Assembly (NCBI GenBank): GCA_024400915.1
Contig: JAKSLX010000007.1
Coordinates: forward strand, 1 to 64,000
DNA from: Treponema sp.
GTDB lineage: Bacteria > Spirochaetota > Spirochaetia > Treponematales > Treponemataceae
DNA: 64,000 bases
Direction: 5' to 3'
Position 1 is the first letter of the stretch; the number at the start of each line of letters is the position of its first letter. The notes under the pieces were generated by a model that worked only from the letters and a program-made list of their open reading frames with translations, was not told where the DNA came from and ran no database searches. Below, in pieces: positions 1 to 8,503 of this stretch. The translations under genes and the position numbers were made by a program.

Positions 1-2076
1 CGTAATATCGGTATCAGTGCACACATCGACTCTGGTAAGACAACAACTTCAGAACGCATTTTGTTCTATTGTAACAAGATCCACCAGATCCACGAAGTTA
101 AGGGTAAGGACGGTGTCGGCGCTGTAATGGATAACATGGAATTGGAACGCGAACGCGGTATCACAATTCAGTCAGCAGCAACACAGGTTCAGTGGAAGGA
201 CACAACAATCAACCTTATCGACACACCGGGTCACGTTGACTTTACAGTTGAAGTTGAACGCTCACTCCGCGTTCTCGATGGTGCTATCATGATTCTTTGT
301 GCTGTTGCAGGTGTTCAGTCTCAGTCTATCACAGTTGACCGCCAGCTCAAGAGATACCATGTACCACGTATCGCTTTCGTTAACAAGTGTGACCGCCAGG
401 GTGCAAATCCTGTACGTGTTTGCGGACAGATCCGCGAAAAGCTTGGTCTCAACGCATACATGATGGAACTTCCAATCGGTCTCGAAGACAAACTCCAGGG
501 TGTTGTTGACCTCGTTCAGATGAAGGCTTACTACTTCGAAGGTAACGACGGTGTTGATGTTCGCGTTGCAGAAATCCCAGCTGACCTCGTTGAACAGGCT
601 AAGGAAAAGCGCGTTGAACTCCTCGATGCAGTTTCTAACTTTGACGATGAACTCATGGAACTCCTCCTCGAAGGTGACTATGACAACGTTCCAGTAGACA
701 AGATCAAGGCTGCTGTACGCAAGGGAACACTTGCAGAACAGTTCGTTGGTGTATTCTGTGGTTCAGCTCACATGAACAAGGGTATCCAGCCAGTTCTCGA
801 CGCTGTTCTTGACTACCTCCCTAACCCAACAGAAGTTCACAACTACGGTCTCGACCTCGACAAGAACGAAGAACAGGTTGAACTCTTCAACGTTGAAGAC
901 AAGCCATGTGTTGCTCTTGCATTCAAGCTCGATGACGGTCAGTTCGGACAGCTCACATACACACGTATCTACCAGGGTAAGATTTGTAAGGGTGATGAAC
1001 TCTACAACGTTCGCCAGCGCAAGAAGTTCAAGGTTGGACGTCTCGTTCGCATGAACTCTGCTCAGATGGAAGATATCAACGAAGGTATGCCAGGTGACAT
1101 CATCGCCCTCTTCGGTGTTGACTGTGCATCAGGTGATACATTCTGTGGTGGCGGACTCAACATTGCCATGACATCTATGTTCGTTCCAGAACCAGTTATC
1201 TCTCAGGCTATCACACCAGTTGACAAGTCTGCTGCAGCTAACATGTCTAAGGCTCTCAACCGCTTTACAAAGGAAGACCCAACATTCCAGACATACGTTG
1301 ATCCAGAATCTAACCAGACAATCATCAAGGGTATGGGTGAACTTCACCTTGCCGTTTATGTTGAACGCATGAAGCGCGAATACAAGTGCGAAGTTACAGT
1401 TGCAGCTCCAGAAGTTGCATACCGCGAATCTATCTCTCAGAAGGCAGACTTCAACTTCACACACAAGAAGCAGACTGGTGGTTCAGGTCAGTACGGTCGT
1501 GTTGCTGGATTCATGGAACCATTCCAGGAAGAAGGAAAGGATTACGAATTCGTAGACGCAATCAAGGGTGGTGCTATTCCTAACGAATACATTCCATCTT
1601 GCGACAAGGGATTCAAGCGCGCTATGGAAAAGGGTTCCCTCATCGGTGCTCCAGTTGTAGGAGTTCGCTGTACAGTTAACGATGGTCAGTTCCACCCAGT
1701 TGACTCTTCAGATATCGCATTCCAGACAGCAGCTATCGGTGCTTTCCGCGAAGGTTATGCAAAGGCAAAACCATCAATCCTCGAACCAATCATGAAGGTT
1801 CAGCTTGCTGGTCCTACAGAATTCCAGGGTAACATGTTCGGTCTCATCAACCAGCGCCGCGGTGTTATCATCGATTCTACAGATGAACTTGGAACATCTA
1901 CAGTTAACGCTGAAGTTCCACTTTCAGAAATGTTCGGATTCTCTACAATTCTCCGCTCTTCAACACAGGGTAAGGCAGAATTCACAATGGAATTCGAAAA
2001 GTACGGCAAGGTTCCAAACAACGTTGCTGACGAACTCATCAAGAAGTACCAGGAATCAAAGAAGGCTGGAAACTAA
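1..2076 (+). CDS. fusA: Elongation factor G, 5' end missing
   Basis: Ribosomal translocase GTPase that moves tRNA-mRNA after peptide bond formation. The reading frame is open from base 1, so only the first several codons lie outside the window; 691 residues are visible. G1 is AHIDSGKTT (visible residues 7-15), switch I RGITI (52-56), G3 DTPGH (about 74-78) and G4 NKCD (about 128-131). Ser instead of Ala in G1, together with the HEVKGKDGVGAVMDNMELERERGITIQSA-like switch I region, resembles the spirochaete/planctomycete EF-G class related to mitochondrial EFG1 (family knowledge, not tested). A strong terminator follows. Codon use is highly biased (GTT, CTC, GAA, AAC), as expected of a very highly expressed gene. 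The identification is secure; the subclass is an inference. Confidence 0.97.
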   Translation, partial: RNIGISAHIDSGKTTTSERILFYCNKIHQIHEVKGKDGVGAVMDNMELERERGITIQSAATQVQWKDTTINLIDTPGHVDFTVEVERSLRVLDGAIMILCAVAGVQSQSITVDRQLKRYHVPRIAFVNKCDRQGANPVRVCGQIREKLGLNAYMMELPIGLEDKLQGVVDLVQMKAYYFEGNDGVDVRVAEIPADLVEQAKEKRVELLDAVSNFDDELMELLLEGDYDNVPVDKIKAAVRKGTLAEQFVGVFCGSAHMNKGIQPVLDAVLDYLPNPTEVHNYGLDLDKNEEQVELFNVEDKPCVALAFKLDDGQFGQLTYTRIYQGKICKGDELYNVRQRKKFKVGRLVRMNSAQMEDINEGMPGDIIALFGVDCASGDTFCGGGLNIAMTSMFVPEPVISQAITPVDKSAAANMSKALNRFTKEDPTFQTYVDPESNQTIIKGMGELHLAVYVERMKREYKCEVTVAAPEVAYRESISQKADFNFTHKKQTGGSGQYGRVAGFMEPFQEEGKDYEFVDAIKGGAIPNEYIPSCDKGFKRAMEKGSLIGAPVVGVRCTVNDGQFHPVDSSDIAFQTAAIGAFREGYAKAKPSILEPIMKVQLAGPTEFQGNMFGLINQRRGVIIDSTDELGTSTVNAEVPLSEMFGFSTILRSSTQGKAEFTMEFEKYGKVPNNVADELIKKYQESKKAGN

Positions 2077-2112
2077 TTCAGTCTGATTTATCCTGAATAA
2101 TTCAAGATAACC

Positions 2113-2152
2113 AAAGGGCATTTTCTGTTAAAACAGGAAGTGCCCTTTTTTA
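2113..2152 (+). terminator. Intrinsic terminator after fusA
   Basis: AAAGGGCA at 2113-2120 pairs with TGCCCTTT starting at 2141 and is followed by a T run. It separates fusA from the downstream ATPase gene, which has its own -10-like TAAAAT near 2175. Confidence 0.85.
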
Positions 2153-2223
2153 TTGCTTTTTATCAATAGTGTGCTAAAATTAAATTATAAGCTTAGTTTT
2201 AGCTACTAAAGGAGGATACAACT

Positions 2224-2907
2224 ATGGCAAAGCAGGAACTTTTTGAACGCAGCCCTATCCGCGCATTTGATGCAGCAGCAAACGGTGGACTTAAGGCAGG
2301 CGAACTCGGACTTATCACAGCAAAGAAGGGACTTGGAAAGACTCCAGTACTCGTTCAGTTTGGTATGGACACATTGCTCAACGGCAAACAGCTTGTTCAC
2401 GTATCATTTGATCAGCACTCAAACGAAAGCGTAAAATATTCTTATGACAACATCTACAATGAAATTGCAAAGAAGAAGACAATTTCGAATGCAGCAGATG
2501 TAAAGGAACAGATTTCACGCAATCGTACAATCCTTAACTTCAACCAGGACAACTTCAGCCTTGAAAAGGTTGTAAACACACTCAATGCCCTCAAGGCAGG
2601 TGGAATTGCAGTTGCTGGCGTAGTTATCGATGATGTTGACCTTTCAAAGTGTAAGGAAGCAGACATTCAGGCTGTTTCAAGCTATGCAAAGGCTACAAAG
2701 ACAAAGATCTGGATCAGTTCTACAAATGCAGAAGATACACTTGAAGCTCAGGCTCCAAAGGCTCTTCTCTCTTACTTCTACGGTGTAGTTCACCTTGCAT
2801 CAAAGGGTAAGGAAACATCAATGCAGATCCTCAAGATGGGCAAGGCAATAAACATTGAATCAACACTCAAGGTTGATACAAAAACCTGGCTCATTACAGC
2901 AAAATAA
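2224..2907 (+). CDS. Small RecA/DnaB-fold P-loop ATPase-like protein
   Basis: A 227-residue protein of unknown role. Near residues 33-41 it has AKKGLGKTP, a Walker A-like loop of the RecA/KaiC/DnaB type after the phrase GGLKAGELGLITA, which resembles the start of RecA-fold ATPase domains. A hydrophobic strand ending VVIDDVDLS (about residues 134-142) fits Walker B, and KIWISSTNAED fits the sensor strand. It is about as long as a bare RecA core with no extra domains. The start is supported by AAAGGAGG 7-8 nt upstream of the ATG. Codon use matches fusA, suggesting good expression. The gene stands alone between two terminators. A regulator or a KaiC-like switch are possibilities; no function can be assigned. 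Confidence 0.8.
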   Translation: MAKQELFERSPIRAFDAAANGGLKAGELGLITAKKGLGKTPVLVQFGMDTLLNGKQLVHVSFDQHSNESVKYSYDNIYNEIAKKKTISNAADVKEQISRNRTILNFNQDNFSLEKVVNTLNALKAGGIAVAGVVIDDVDLSKCKEADIQAVSSYAKATKTKIWISSTNAEDTLEAQAPKALLSYFYGVVHLASKGKETSMQILKMGKAINIESTLKVDTKTWLITAK

Positions 2908-2927
2908 TTCAGTCTGACTGAATGCAT

Positions 2928-2960
2928 GGCAGGTGCTTATATAGGTGCCTGCCTTTTTTT
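2928..2960 (+). terminator. Intrinsic terminator after the RecA-like gene
   Basis: GGCAGG at 2928-2933 pairs with CCTGCC at 2948-2953, with G-U pairs extending inward, followed by eight T. Confidence 0.85.
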
Positions 2961-2964
2961 TACC

Positions 2965-3023
2965 TTGAAAACTTTAGAAAATCTTTGAAACTCCTTGAAT
3001 TTAATCACCCTTTCCTATAAAAT
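2965..3023 (+). promoter_or_regulatory. carB promoter with 10-bp phased upstream array
   Basis: A -35-like TTGAAT (2995-3000) and a -10-like TAAAAT (3018-3023) are separated by 17 bp. Immediately upstream, TTGAAA (2965), TAGAAA (2975) and TTGAAA (2985) continue with TTGAAT (2995) at exact 10-bp spacing, so A-tracts lie on one face of the helix. This would suit an UP element or bent DNA. The spacing is seen; the function is inferred. Confidence 0.6.
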
Positions 3024-3118
3024 ATCGTTCCAGTATGAAGAAGGTAACAACAGGAAAGCATATTGAGAAACACAATCATTGTCTTGCTGGTACTTTCATT
3101 TATTTTATTTTGAATTTT

Positions 3119-3154
3119 AGCTGAATTCGTTTTTGCGGATTCAGCTTTTTTTTT
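3119..3154 (+). terminator. Leader terminator upstream of carB
   Basis: AGCTGAATTCG (3119-3129) pairs with CGGATTCAGCT, with one G-U pair, and is followed by nine T. The T run is followed directly by the carB ribosome binding site (AAGGGG). It lies between the likely promoter and the gene, so it may work as an attenuator, or it may end a separate roughly 125-nt RNA. A 29-codon reading frame starts at ATG 3035 and its TGA falls inside the 5' arm of this hairpin. That frame has no clear binding site and no telling codon run. Confidence 0.75.
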
Positions 3155-3168
3155 AAGGGGTTACTAAA

Positions 3169-6100
3169 ATGGCTAAGAGAACAGACATTAACAAAGTTCT
3201 TATCATTGGTTCAGGTCCTATCGTTATCGGTCAGGCCTGTGAATTCGATTATTCCGGAACACAAGCTTGCAAGGCCCTTCGTGAACAGGGATACAAAATC
3301 GTACTCGTAAACTCAAACCCAGCAACTATCATGACAGACCCTGTTATGGCAGATGCAACTTACATCGAACCACTTAATCTTGAACGACTTACACAGATCA
3401 TCGAAAAGGAACGCCCAGACGCTCTCCTTCCAAACCTTGGTGGACAGACAGGTCTCAACCTTGCACAGGAACTCAACAAGGCTGGCGTCCTTGACAAGTA
3501 CGGTGTAAAGGTTATCGGCGTAAACCTTGATGCCATTGAACGCGGTGAAGACCGTGAGATCTTTAAGGAAACAATGCAGAAGCTTGGCATCAAGACTCCA
3601 GCATCCGACATCTGTTATACAGTAGAAGAAGCTGAAAAGATTGCAACAACAATCGGTTTCCCAATTGTAGTCCGCCCTGCTTACACAATGGGTGGTGCCG
3701 GTGGTGGATTCTGCTACAATATGGAAGAACTTCGTACAATCGTAACAAACGGTCTCGACCTTTCCCTCACACACCAGTGTCTTATCGAACAGTCAATTCT
3801 CGGTTGGGAAGAGCTTGAGGTTGAAGTTGTTCGCGACGCAAAGAATCAGATGATTGCCATCTGTACAATTGAAAATATCGATGCAGTCGGAGTTCACACA
3901 GGTGACTCATTCTGCGCTGCCCCATTCATGACAATCGACAAGGAACTTGAAGACCGTCTTGTAAAGGACGCATTCAAGATCGTTGAATCAATCGGTGTTA
4001 TCGGCGGTACAAACGTTCAGTTTGCACACAATCCAAAGACAGGCGAAGTTGTAATCATCGAAATCAACCCTCGTACATCACGCTCTTCTGCCCTTGCATC
4101 AAAGGCTACAGGTTTCCCTATCGCCCTCGTTTCAGCAAAGCTTGCCTCAGGCATGACATTGGATGAAATTCCATACTGGCGCGACGGAACTTTGGACAAG
4201 TACACAGCAGGTGGCGCTCCAGACGGAGACTATGTTGTTCTTAAGTTTGCACGCTGGGCATTCGAAAAGTTCCGTGGCGTAGAAGATTCCCTTGGAACAC
4301 AGATGAAGGCCGTTGGTGAAGTTATGGCCATCGGTAAGACATTCAAGGAAACATTCCAGAAGGCAATCCGCGGTCTTGAAAACGGACGCGCAGGCCTTGG
4401 TTTTGCTAAGGACTTCAACAAAAAGTCTGCTGATGAACTCTGCGACATGCTTAAAGTTGCAAGTTCTGAACGCTGGTTCATCCTTTACGAAGCAATCCGC
4501 AAAGGTGTTTCTTTGAACAAGCTCAACGAACTTACATTCGTAAAGAAAGAATGGCTCCAGGAAATGGCAGAACTTGTTGCAACAGAAGAAAAGATGCTCC
4601 AGACACCAGGTCAGCTCCCTGCAGATGACCTTCTCATCCAGGCAAAGAAGGAAGGCTTCAGCGATAAGTACATTGCAAAAATCCTCGGTATCCGCGAAAA
4701 GGACGTTCGCAAGAAGAGAACAGAACTTGGCGTAAAGGAAGGATGGCTTGCAGTTCCAGTTTCTGGCGTAGAAAACGCAAACTACTACTATTCAACATAC
4801 AATGATGTGGACAAGGCTCCTGCAACAGACAACAAGAAGAAAATCATGATCCTCGGTGGCGGTCCAAACAGAATCGGACAGGGAATTGAATTTGACTACT
4901 GTTGCTGTCACGCAGCCATGCAGCTTAAGGAAATGGGATACGAGACAATTCTCGTTAACTGCAACCCAGAAACAGTTTCTACAGACTACGACACATCAGA
5001 CAAGCTTTATTTTGAACCAGTTACACTCGAAGATGTTCTCCAGATCTACGAAAAAGAAAAGCCAATGGGTGTCATCGTTCAGTTCGGTGGACAGACACCA
5101 CTTAACATTGCCCGTGCCCTCAGCGATGAAGGCGTAAACATCCTCGGTACATCCATCGACTCAATCGACATCGCAGAAGACCGCGACCTCTTCCGCAAGA
5201 TGATGGACAAGCTTGAAATCCCAATGCCAGAAAGTGCAATGGCAGTTAACTTTGAAGAAGCAAAGGCAGCAGCTGACAAGATCGGCTACCCTATCATGAT
5301 CCGTCCTTCATTTGTTCTTGGTGGACGCGGTATGGAAGTAATCTACGACGAAAAGATGCTTTCTGAATACGTAGAAAAGGCAGTAGGCGTAACACCAGAT
5401 CGTCCTCTCCTCATCGACCGCTTCCTCCACAACGCCCTTGAATGCGAATCAGACGCACTTTCAGACGGAAAGGAAGTTTACATTCCATCTGTAATGGAAC
5501 ACATTGAGCTTGCAGGAATCCATTCTGGTGACTCAGCATGTGTAATTCCACCAGTTGGAATCAGCAAGGACAATCTTGCAACAATCAAGGAATACACAAC
5601 AAAGATCGCACAGAACCTTCATGTTTGCGGTTTGATGAACATGCAGTATGCAATCGAAGACGGAAAGGTATTCGTAATCGAAGCAAACCCACGCGCTTCC
5701 CGCACAGTTCCTCTTGTATCAAAAGTATGTAATACACAGATGGCTCGTCTTGCAACACGCCTTATGCTCGGTGAAACATTCAAGGACCTTAACCTTAAGG
5801 ACAAGGTGATTCCACACCACGGTGCAAAGGAGGCCGTATTCCCATTCACAAAGTTCCCTAACGTTGACCCAGTTCTTGGACCAGAAATGCGTTCAACCGG
5901 TGAAGTTCTCGGACTTTCAGACAGCTTCCCACTTGCATACTTCAAGAGCCAGGAAGCTGCAGGAGCAGAACTTCCAGCAGCACCAAAGGCAGGCGAAAAG
6001 AAGAAGATTCTTGTTTCCCTCTCTGACAAGGTTGCACTTAAGGAACAGATCATCGAAGTTGGAAAGAAGCTTTCTTCCCTTGGATTTGAACTTATTGCTA

Positions 6101-6411
6101 CAGAAGGTACAGCAAAGTACTTTGCAGAAAACGGAATCCCATGCGAAAAGGTAAACAAGATTGCAGAAGGCCGTCCTAACGTAATGGATGTAATCCTTAA
6201 CAAGGAAGTATGCCTCTGCATCAATACACCTTCAGTTCGCCGCGGTGCAGTTGCTGACGAAGAAGCAATCCGTAAGGCAGCCCTCAAGTACAAGGTGCCA
6301 TACATTACAACAATTGCAGCAGCCCGTGCCGCAGCCCTCGGTATAGAGGCAAGCAAGGAAGGAAAGGGCTTAGTTAAATCACTCCAGGAGTTTCATGCTG
6401 CTATTAAATAA
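3169..6411 (+). CDS. carB: Carbamoyl-phosphate synthase large subunit
   Basis: Makes carbamoyl phosphate from bicarbonate, ATP and glutamine-derived ammonia for pyrimidine and arginine synthesis. The 1080 residues are the usual full length. The two homologous halves each start with a nucleotide-binding phrase: GSGPIVIGQACEFDYSG near residue 14 and GGGPNRIGQGIEFDY near residue 564. The ATP-grasp domains are followed by an MGS-like allosteric domain over about the last 140 residues. The small subunit gene carA is not adjacent. The start is set by AAGGGG 9 nt upstream. The gene sits behind a leader terminator (3119-3154), so transcription through the leader is probably regulated. The arginine genes argJ, argB and argD lie about 20 kb away in this window and would use its product together with argF, which is not seen here. 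Confidence 0.98.
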   Translation: MAKRTDINKVLIIGSGPIVIGQACEFDYSGTQACKALREQGYKIVLVNSNPATIMTDPVMADATYIEPLNLERLTQIIEKERPDALLPNLGGQTGLNLAQELNKAGVLDKYGVKVIGVNLDAIERGEDREIFKETMQKLGIKTPASDICYTVEEAEKIATTIGFPIVVRPAYTMGGAGGGFCYNMEELRTIVTNGLDLSLTHQCLIEQSILGWEELEVEVVRDAKNQMIAICTIENIDAVGVHTGDSFCAAPFMTIDKELEDRLVKDAFKIVESIGVIGGTNVQFAHNPKTGEVVIIEINPRTSRSSALASKATGFPIALVSAKLASGMTLDEIPYWRDGTLDKYTAGGAPDGDYVVLKFARWAFEKFRGVEDSLGTQMKAVGEVMAIGKTFKETFQKAIRGLENGRAGLGFAKDFNKKSADELCDMLKVASSERWFILYEAIRKGVSLNKLNELTFVKKEWLQEMAELVATEEKMLQTPGQLPADDLLIQAKKEGFSDKYIAKILGIREKDVRKKRTELGVKEGWLAVPVSGVENANYYYSTYNDVDKAPATDNKKKIMILGGGPNRIGQGIEFDYCCCHAAMQLKEMGYETILVNCNPETVSTDYDTSDKLYFEPVTLEDVLQIYEKEKPMGVIVQFGGQTPLNIARALSDEGVNILGTSIDSIDIAEDRDLFRKMMDKLEIPMPESAMAVNFEEAKAAADKIGYPIMIRPSFVLGGRGMEVIYDEKMLSEYVEKAVGVTPDRPLLIDRFLHNALECESDALSDGKEVYIPSVMEHIELAGIHSGDSACVIPPVGISKDNLATIKEYTTKIAQNLHVCGLMNMQYAIEDGKVFVIEANPRASRTVPLVSKVCNTQMARLATRLMLGETFKDLNLKDKVIPHHGAKEAVFPFTKFPNVDPVLGPEMRSTGEVLGLSDSFPLAYFKSQEAAGAELPAAPKAGEKKKILVSLSDKVALKEQIIEVGKKLSSLGFELIATEGTAKYFAENGIPCEKVNKIAEGRPNVMDVILNKEVCLCINTPSVRRGAVADEEAIRKAALKYKVPYITTIAAARAAALGIEASKEGKGLVKSLQEFHAAIK

Positions 6412-6418
6412 AAAAATA

Positions 6419-6502
6419 GCCCGTCAAGAATTAATGTTTCTGCGAAGCAGAATGACCGCGGACTGCGGGCAAATTAATTCTTGAGACCACGCTTGCGTGG
6501 TC
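6419..6502 (+). repeat. Structured intergenic element with GCGAAGC hairpin, copy A
   Basis: Order along the + strand: GCCCG (6419-6423), arm TCAAGAATTAAT (6424-6435), hairpin around GCGAAGCA (6442-6449), CGCGGAC, CGGGC (6466-6470), and arm ATTAATTCTTGA (6473-6484). The arms are perfect complements. GCCCG can pair with CGGGC across the first arm, giving pseudoknot topology. A second perfect hairpin, GACCACGC-TT-GCGTGGTC, follows at 6485-6502. The same layout recurs at 27873 and 28037. The 269-bp gap between carB and gpmI otherwise holds the carB terminator and the gpmI promoter. Confidence 0.65.
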
Positions 6503-6546
6503 CGAATTCCACGCAGCAATTAAATAAGGCTGGGTAACACTCAATA

Positions 6547-6575
6547 GTCGCCTTGAAAAAGGCGGCTTTTTTTTA
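6547..6575 (+). terminator. Intrinsic terminator upstream of gpmI
   Basis: GTCGCCTT (6547-6554) pairs with AAGGCGGC (6559-6566), followed by eight T. It ends the carB transcript. A TATAAT at 6619-6624 downstream is the likely gpmI -10 box. Confidence 0.85.
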
Positions 6576-6680
6576 TTGATGGCAATCTCTGCAACTTTAA
6601 TTTTTTTTATTTTTTCTATATAATATATGCGTTTGAAATCATACATATAATTCCGTTCATCGGAATCACAGGAGATACAC

Positions 6681-8330
6681 ATGTCTGTAGAAGCATTGAA
6701 GAAAGACCCAAAATGGCAGGGTCGTCGTGGTCCAGTTGTCCTCGTTATCATGGACGGCGTTGGATATGGTAAATATGAAGAAGGTGATGCTGTCAAGGCT
6801 TCTAAAATGAAGTACCTGGACTGGTTTACAAACAACTGTCCACATACACAGCTTAAGGCTCACGGAACCGCTGTTGGACTTCCATCAGACGACGATATGG
6901 GTAACTCTGAAGTTGGACACAACGCAATCGGTTGTGGACGCGTTTTTGCTCAGGGGGCAAAACTTGTTGGAGAATCAATTACTTCTGGAAAAATGTTTGA
7001 AGGTGCAACTTGGAAGAAGCTTGTAAAGAATGTAAACGACAAAAACACAACATTCCACCTTATGGGTCTTGTTTCTGACGGTAACGTTCACTCACACATC
7101 GATCACCTTAAGGCAATGATCGCTCAGGCTCACAAGGAAGGCGTTAAGACTTTGCGCGTTCATGCCCTCCTCGACGGACGCGACGTTCCACCAACATCAG
7201 CACTTGAATACTTTGAACCACTTGAAAAATACCTTGCTGAATTCACAGATGTAGACTACCAGATTGCTTCTGGTGGTGGACGCATGTACATCACAATGGA
7301 CCGCTACGGTGCAGACTGGTCTATGGTTGAACGCGGATGGCATGCACACGTTCTCGCAGACGGTCGCCAGTTTGCCTCAGCTACAGAAGCTATCAATACA
7401 TACCGCAATGAAAACGCAGGACTCCTCGATCAGGATATGCACGAATTCGTTGTTGCAAAGGACGGAAAACCTGTTGGTCCAATCGTTGACGGCGACTCTG
7501 TAATCTTCTTCAACTTCCGTGGTGACCGTTCTTTGGAAATCACAGCTGCATTTGAAGAAGACAACTTCCCACACTTTGACCGCGTACGCCGCCCAGCAGT
7601 AGAATACGCAGGCATGATGGAATATGATGGCGACAACCACAAGCCAGCTCAGTTCCTCGTAAACCCACCATCAATCGACCGCACAATGGGTGAATACCTT
7701 ACAAAGTCTGGCGTACACCTGATGGCAATTTCTGAAACACAGAAATACGGACATGTTACATACTTCTTCAACGGTAACCGTCCTGGAGAATTCGACAAGA
7801 ACCTTGAAACATATGTAGAAGTTCCATCTGACGTAGTTCCATTCGAACAGCGCCCATGGATGAAGTGTGCAGAAATCACAGACAAAGTTATCGAAGCTAT
7901 TGAATCTGGAAAGTATGACCACATCCGCCTCAACTACCCTAACGGTGACATGGTTGGACATACTGGTGTATTCAACGCCGTTTGCTGCTCTATGGAAGGA
8001 ATGGACCTTCAGCTTGGTCGTCTTAAGGCTGCAATTGAAAAGGCAGGTGGAATCCTCTGTCTTACAGCTGACCACGGTAACTCAGACGACATGTACGAAC
8101 ACAAGAAGGACGGATCAGTAGCAAAGGATGCCGACGGCGAACCAAAGCCAAAGACATCACACTCTTTGAACCCAGTTCCAGGCATCATCTACGACCCAGA
8201 ATACAAGGGCGAATATGAACTTGAACTCAACAGCGGTCTCGGAATCTCTTCATGGCCATCAACACTGATGCAGCTCATGGGCTTCGTTCCTCCAGCAGAC
8301 TACGACAAGTCTATGATCAACCTCAAATAG
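6681..8330 (+). CDS. gpmI: 2,3-bisphosphoglycerate-independent phosphoglycerate mutase
   Basis: Interconverts 3- and 2-phosphoglycerate in glycolysis by a metal-dependent phosphoserine mechanism. The N-terminal metal site is VVLVIMDGVG, and the nucleophile is Ser76 within DDDMGNSEVGHNAIG. Further metal-site phrases include GRDVPPTSALEY and, near residue 465, ADHGNSDDMYE. At 549 residues it is in the normal range for the alkaline-phosphatase-superfamily mutase and is unrelated to the cofactor-dependent GpmA. The start has CAGGAG 8 nt upstream. The gene has its own promoter (TATAAT 6619-6624) and is followed by a run of three hairpins and a terminator. Codon use is that of a highly expressed gene. 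Confidence 0.97.
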   Translation: MSVEALKKDPKWQGRRGPVVLVIMDGVGYGKYEEGDAVKASKMKYLDWFTNNCPHTQLKAHGTAVGLPSDDDMGNSEVGHNAIGCGRVFAQGAKLVGESITSGKMFEGATWKKLVKNVNDKNTTFHLMGLVSDGNVHSHIDHLKAMIAQAHKEGVKTLRVHALLDGRDVPPTSALEYFEPLEKYLAEFTDVDYQIASGGGRMYITMDRYGADWSMVERGWHAHVLADGRQFASATEAINTYRNENAGLLDQDMHEFVVAKDGKPVGPIVDGDSVIFFNFRGDRSLEITAAFEEDNFPHFDRVRRPAVEYAGMMEYDGDNHKPAQFLVNPPSIDRTMGEYLTKSGVHLMAISETQKYGHVTYFFNGNRPGEFDKNLETYVEVPSDVVPFEQRPWMKCAEITDKVIEAIESGKYDHIRLNYPNGDMVGHTGVFNAVCCSMEGMDLQLGRLKAAIEKAGGILCLTADHGNSDDMYEHKKDGSVAKDADGEPKPKTSHSLNPVPGIIYDPEYKGEYELELNSGLGISSWPSTLMQLMGFVPPADYDKSMINLK

Positions 8331-8337
8331 ATTTTGA

Positions 8338-8446
8338 AAACCGACAGCCACTACATGGCTGCGGTTTAAAATCAATCTATGCTCTGGATGCTTTGCACCA
8401 GAGAAATCTACTTCAAAGCCGACATTTGCTTCGCAGACTTCGGCTT
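8338..8446 (+). repeat. Three consecutive hairpins downstream of gpmI
   Basis: Hairpin 1 (8338-8367) pairs AAACCG-CAGCCA with TGGCTG-CGGTTT. Hairpin 2 pairs CTCTGG (8382-8387) with CCAGAG (8398-8403). Hairpin 3 (8416-8446) pairs AAGCCGA with TCGGCTT around GCTTCGC, the reverse of the GCGAAGC core found in other intergenic elements here. They lie between the gpmI stop and its terminator, so they would form the 3' UTR. Confidence 0.6.
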
Positions 8447-8463
8447 AACATAGTGGGTGGAAA

Positions 8464-8500
8464 AACGCCCGTTCTCCTTTTGGAGGGCGGGTGTTTTTTT
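8464..8500 (+). terminator. Strong gpmI terminator
   Basis: A 14-bp stem (with G-U pairs) of AACGCCCGTTCTCC and GGAGGGCGGGTGTT around TTTT, followed by a T run. Confidence 0.9.
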
Positions 8501-8503
8501 GAA

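Noticed and set aside
3035..3124. carB leader frame as a codon-specific attenuator peptide
   Set aside because: 29 codons with no run of Arg or other telling codons and no ribosome site; kept only as part of the leader observation.
5619..6356. 245-codon frame opposite carB
   Set aside because: Shadow of a strongly biased gene; no ribosome site, no recognisable protein.
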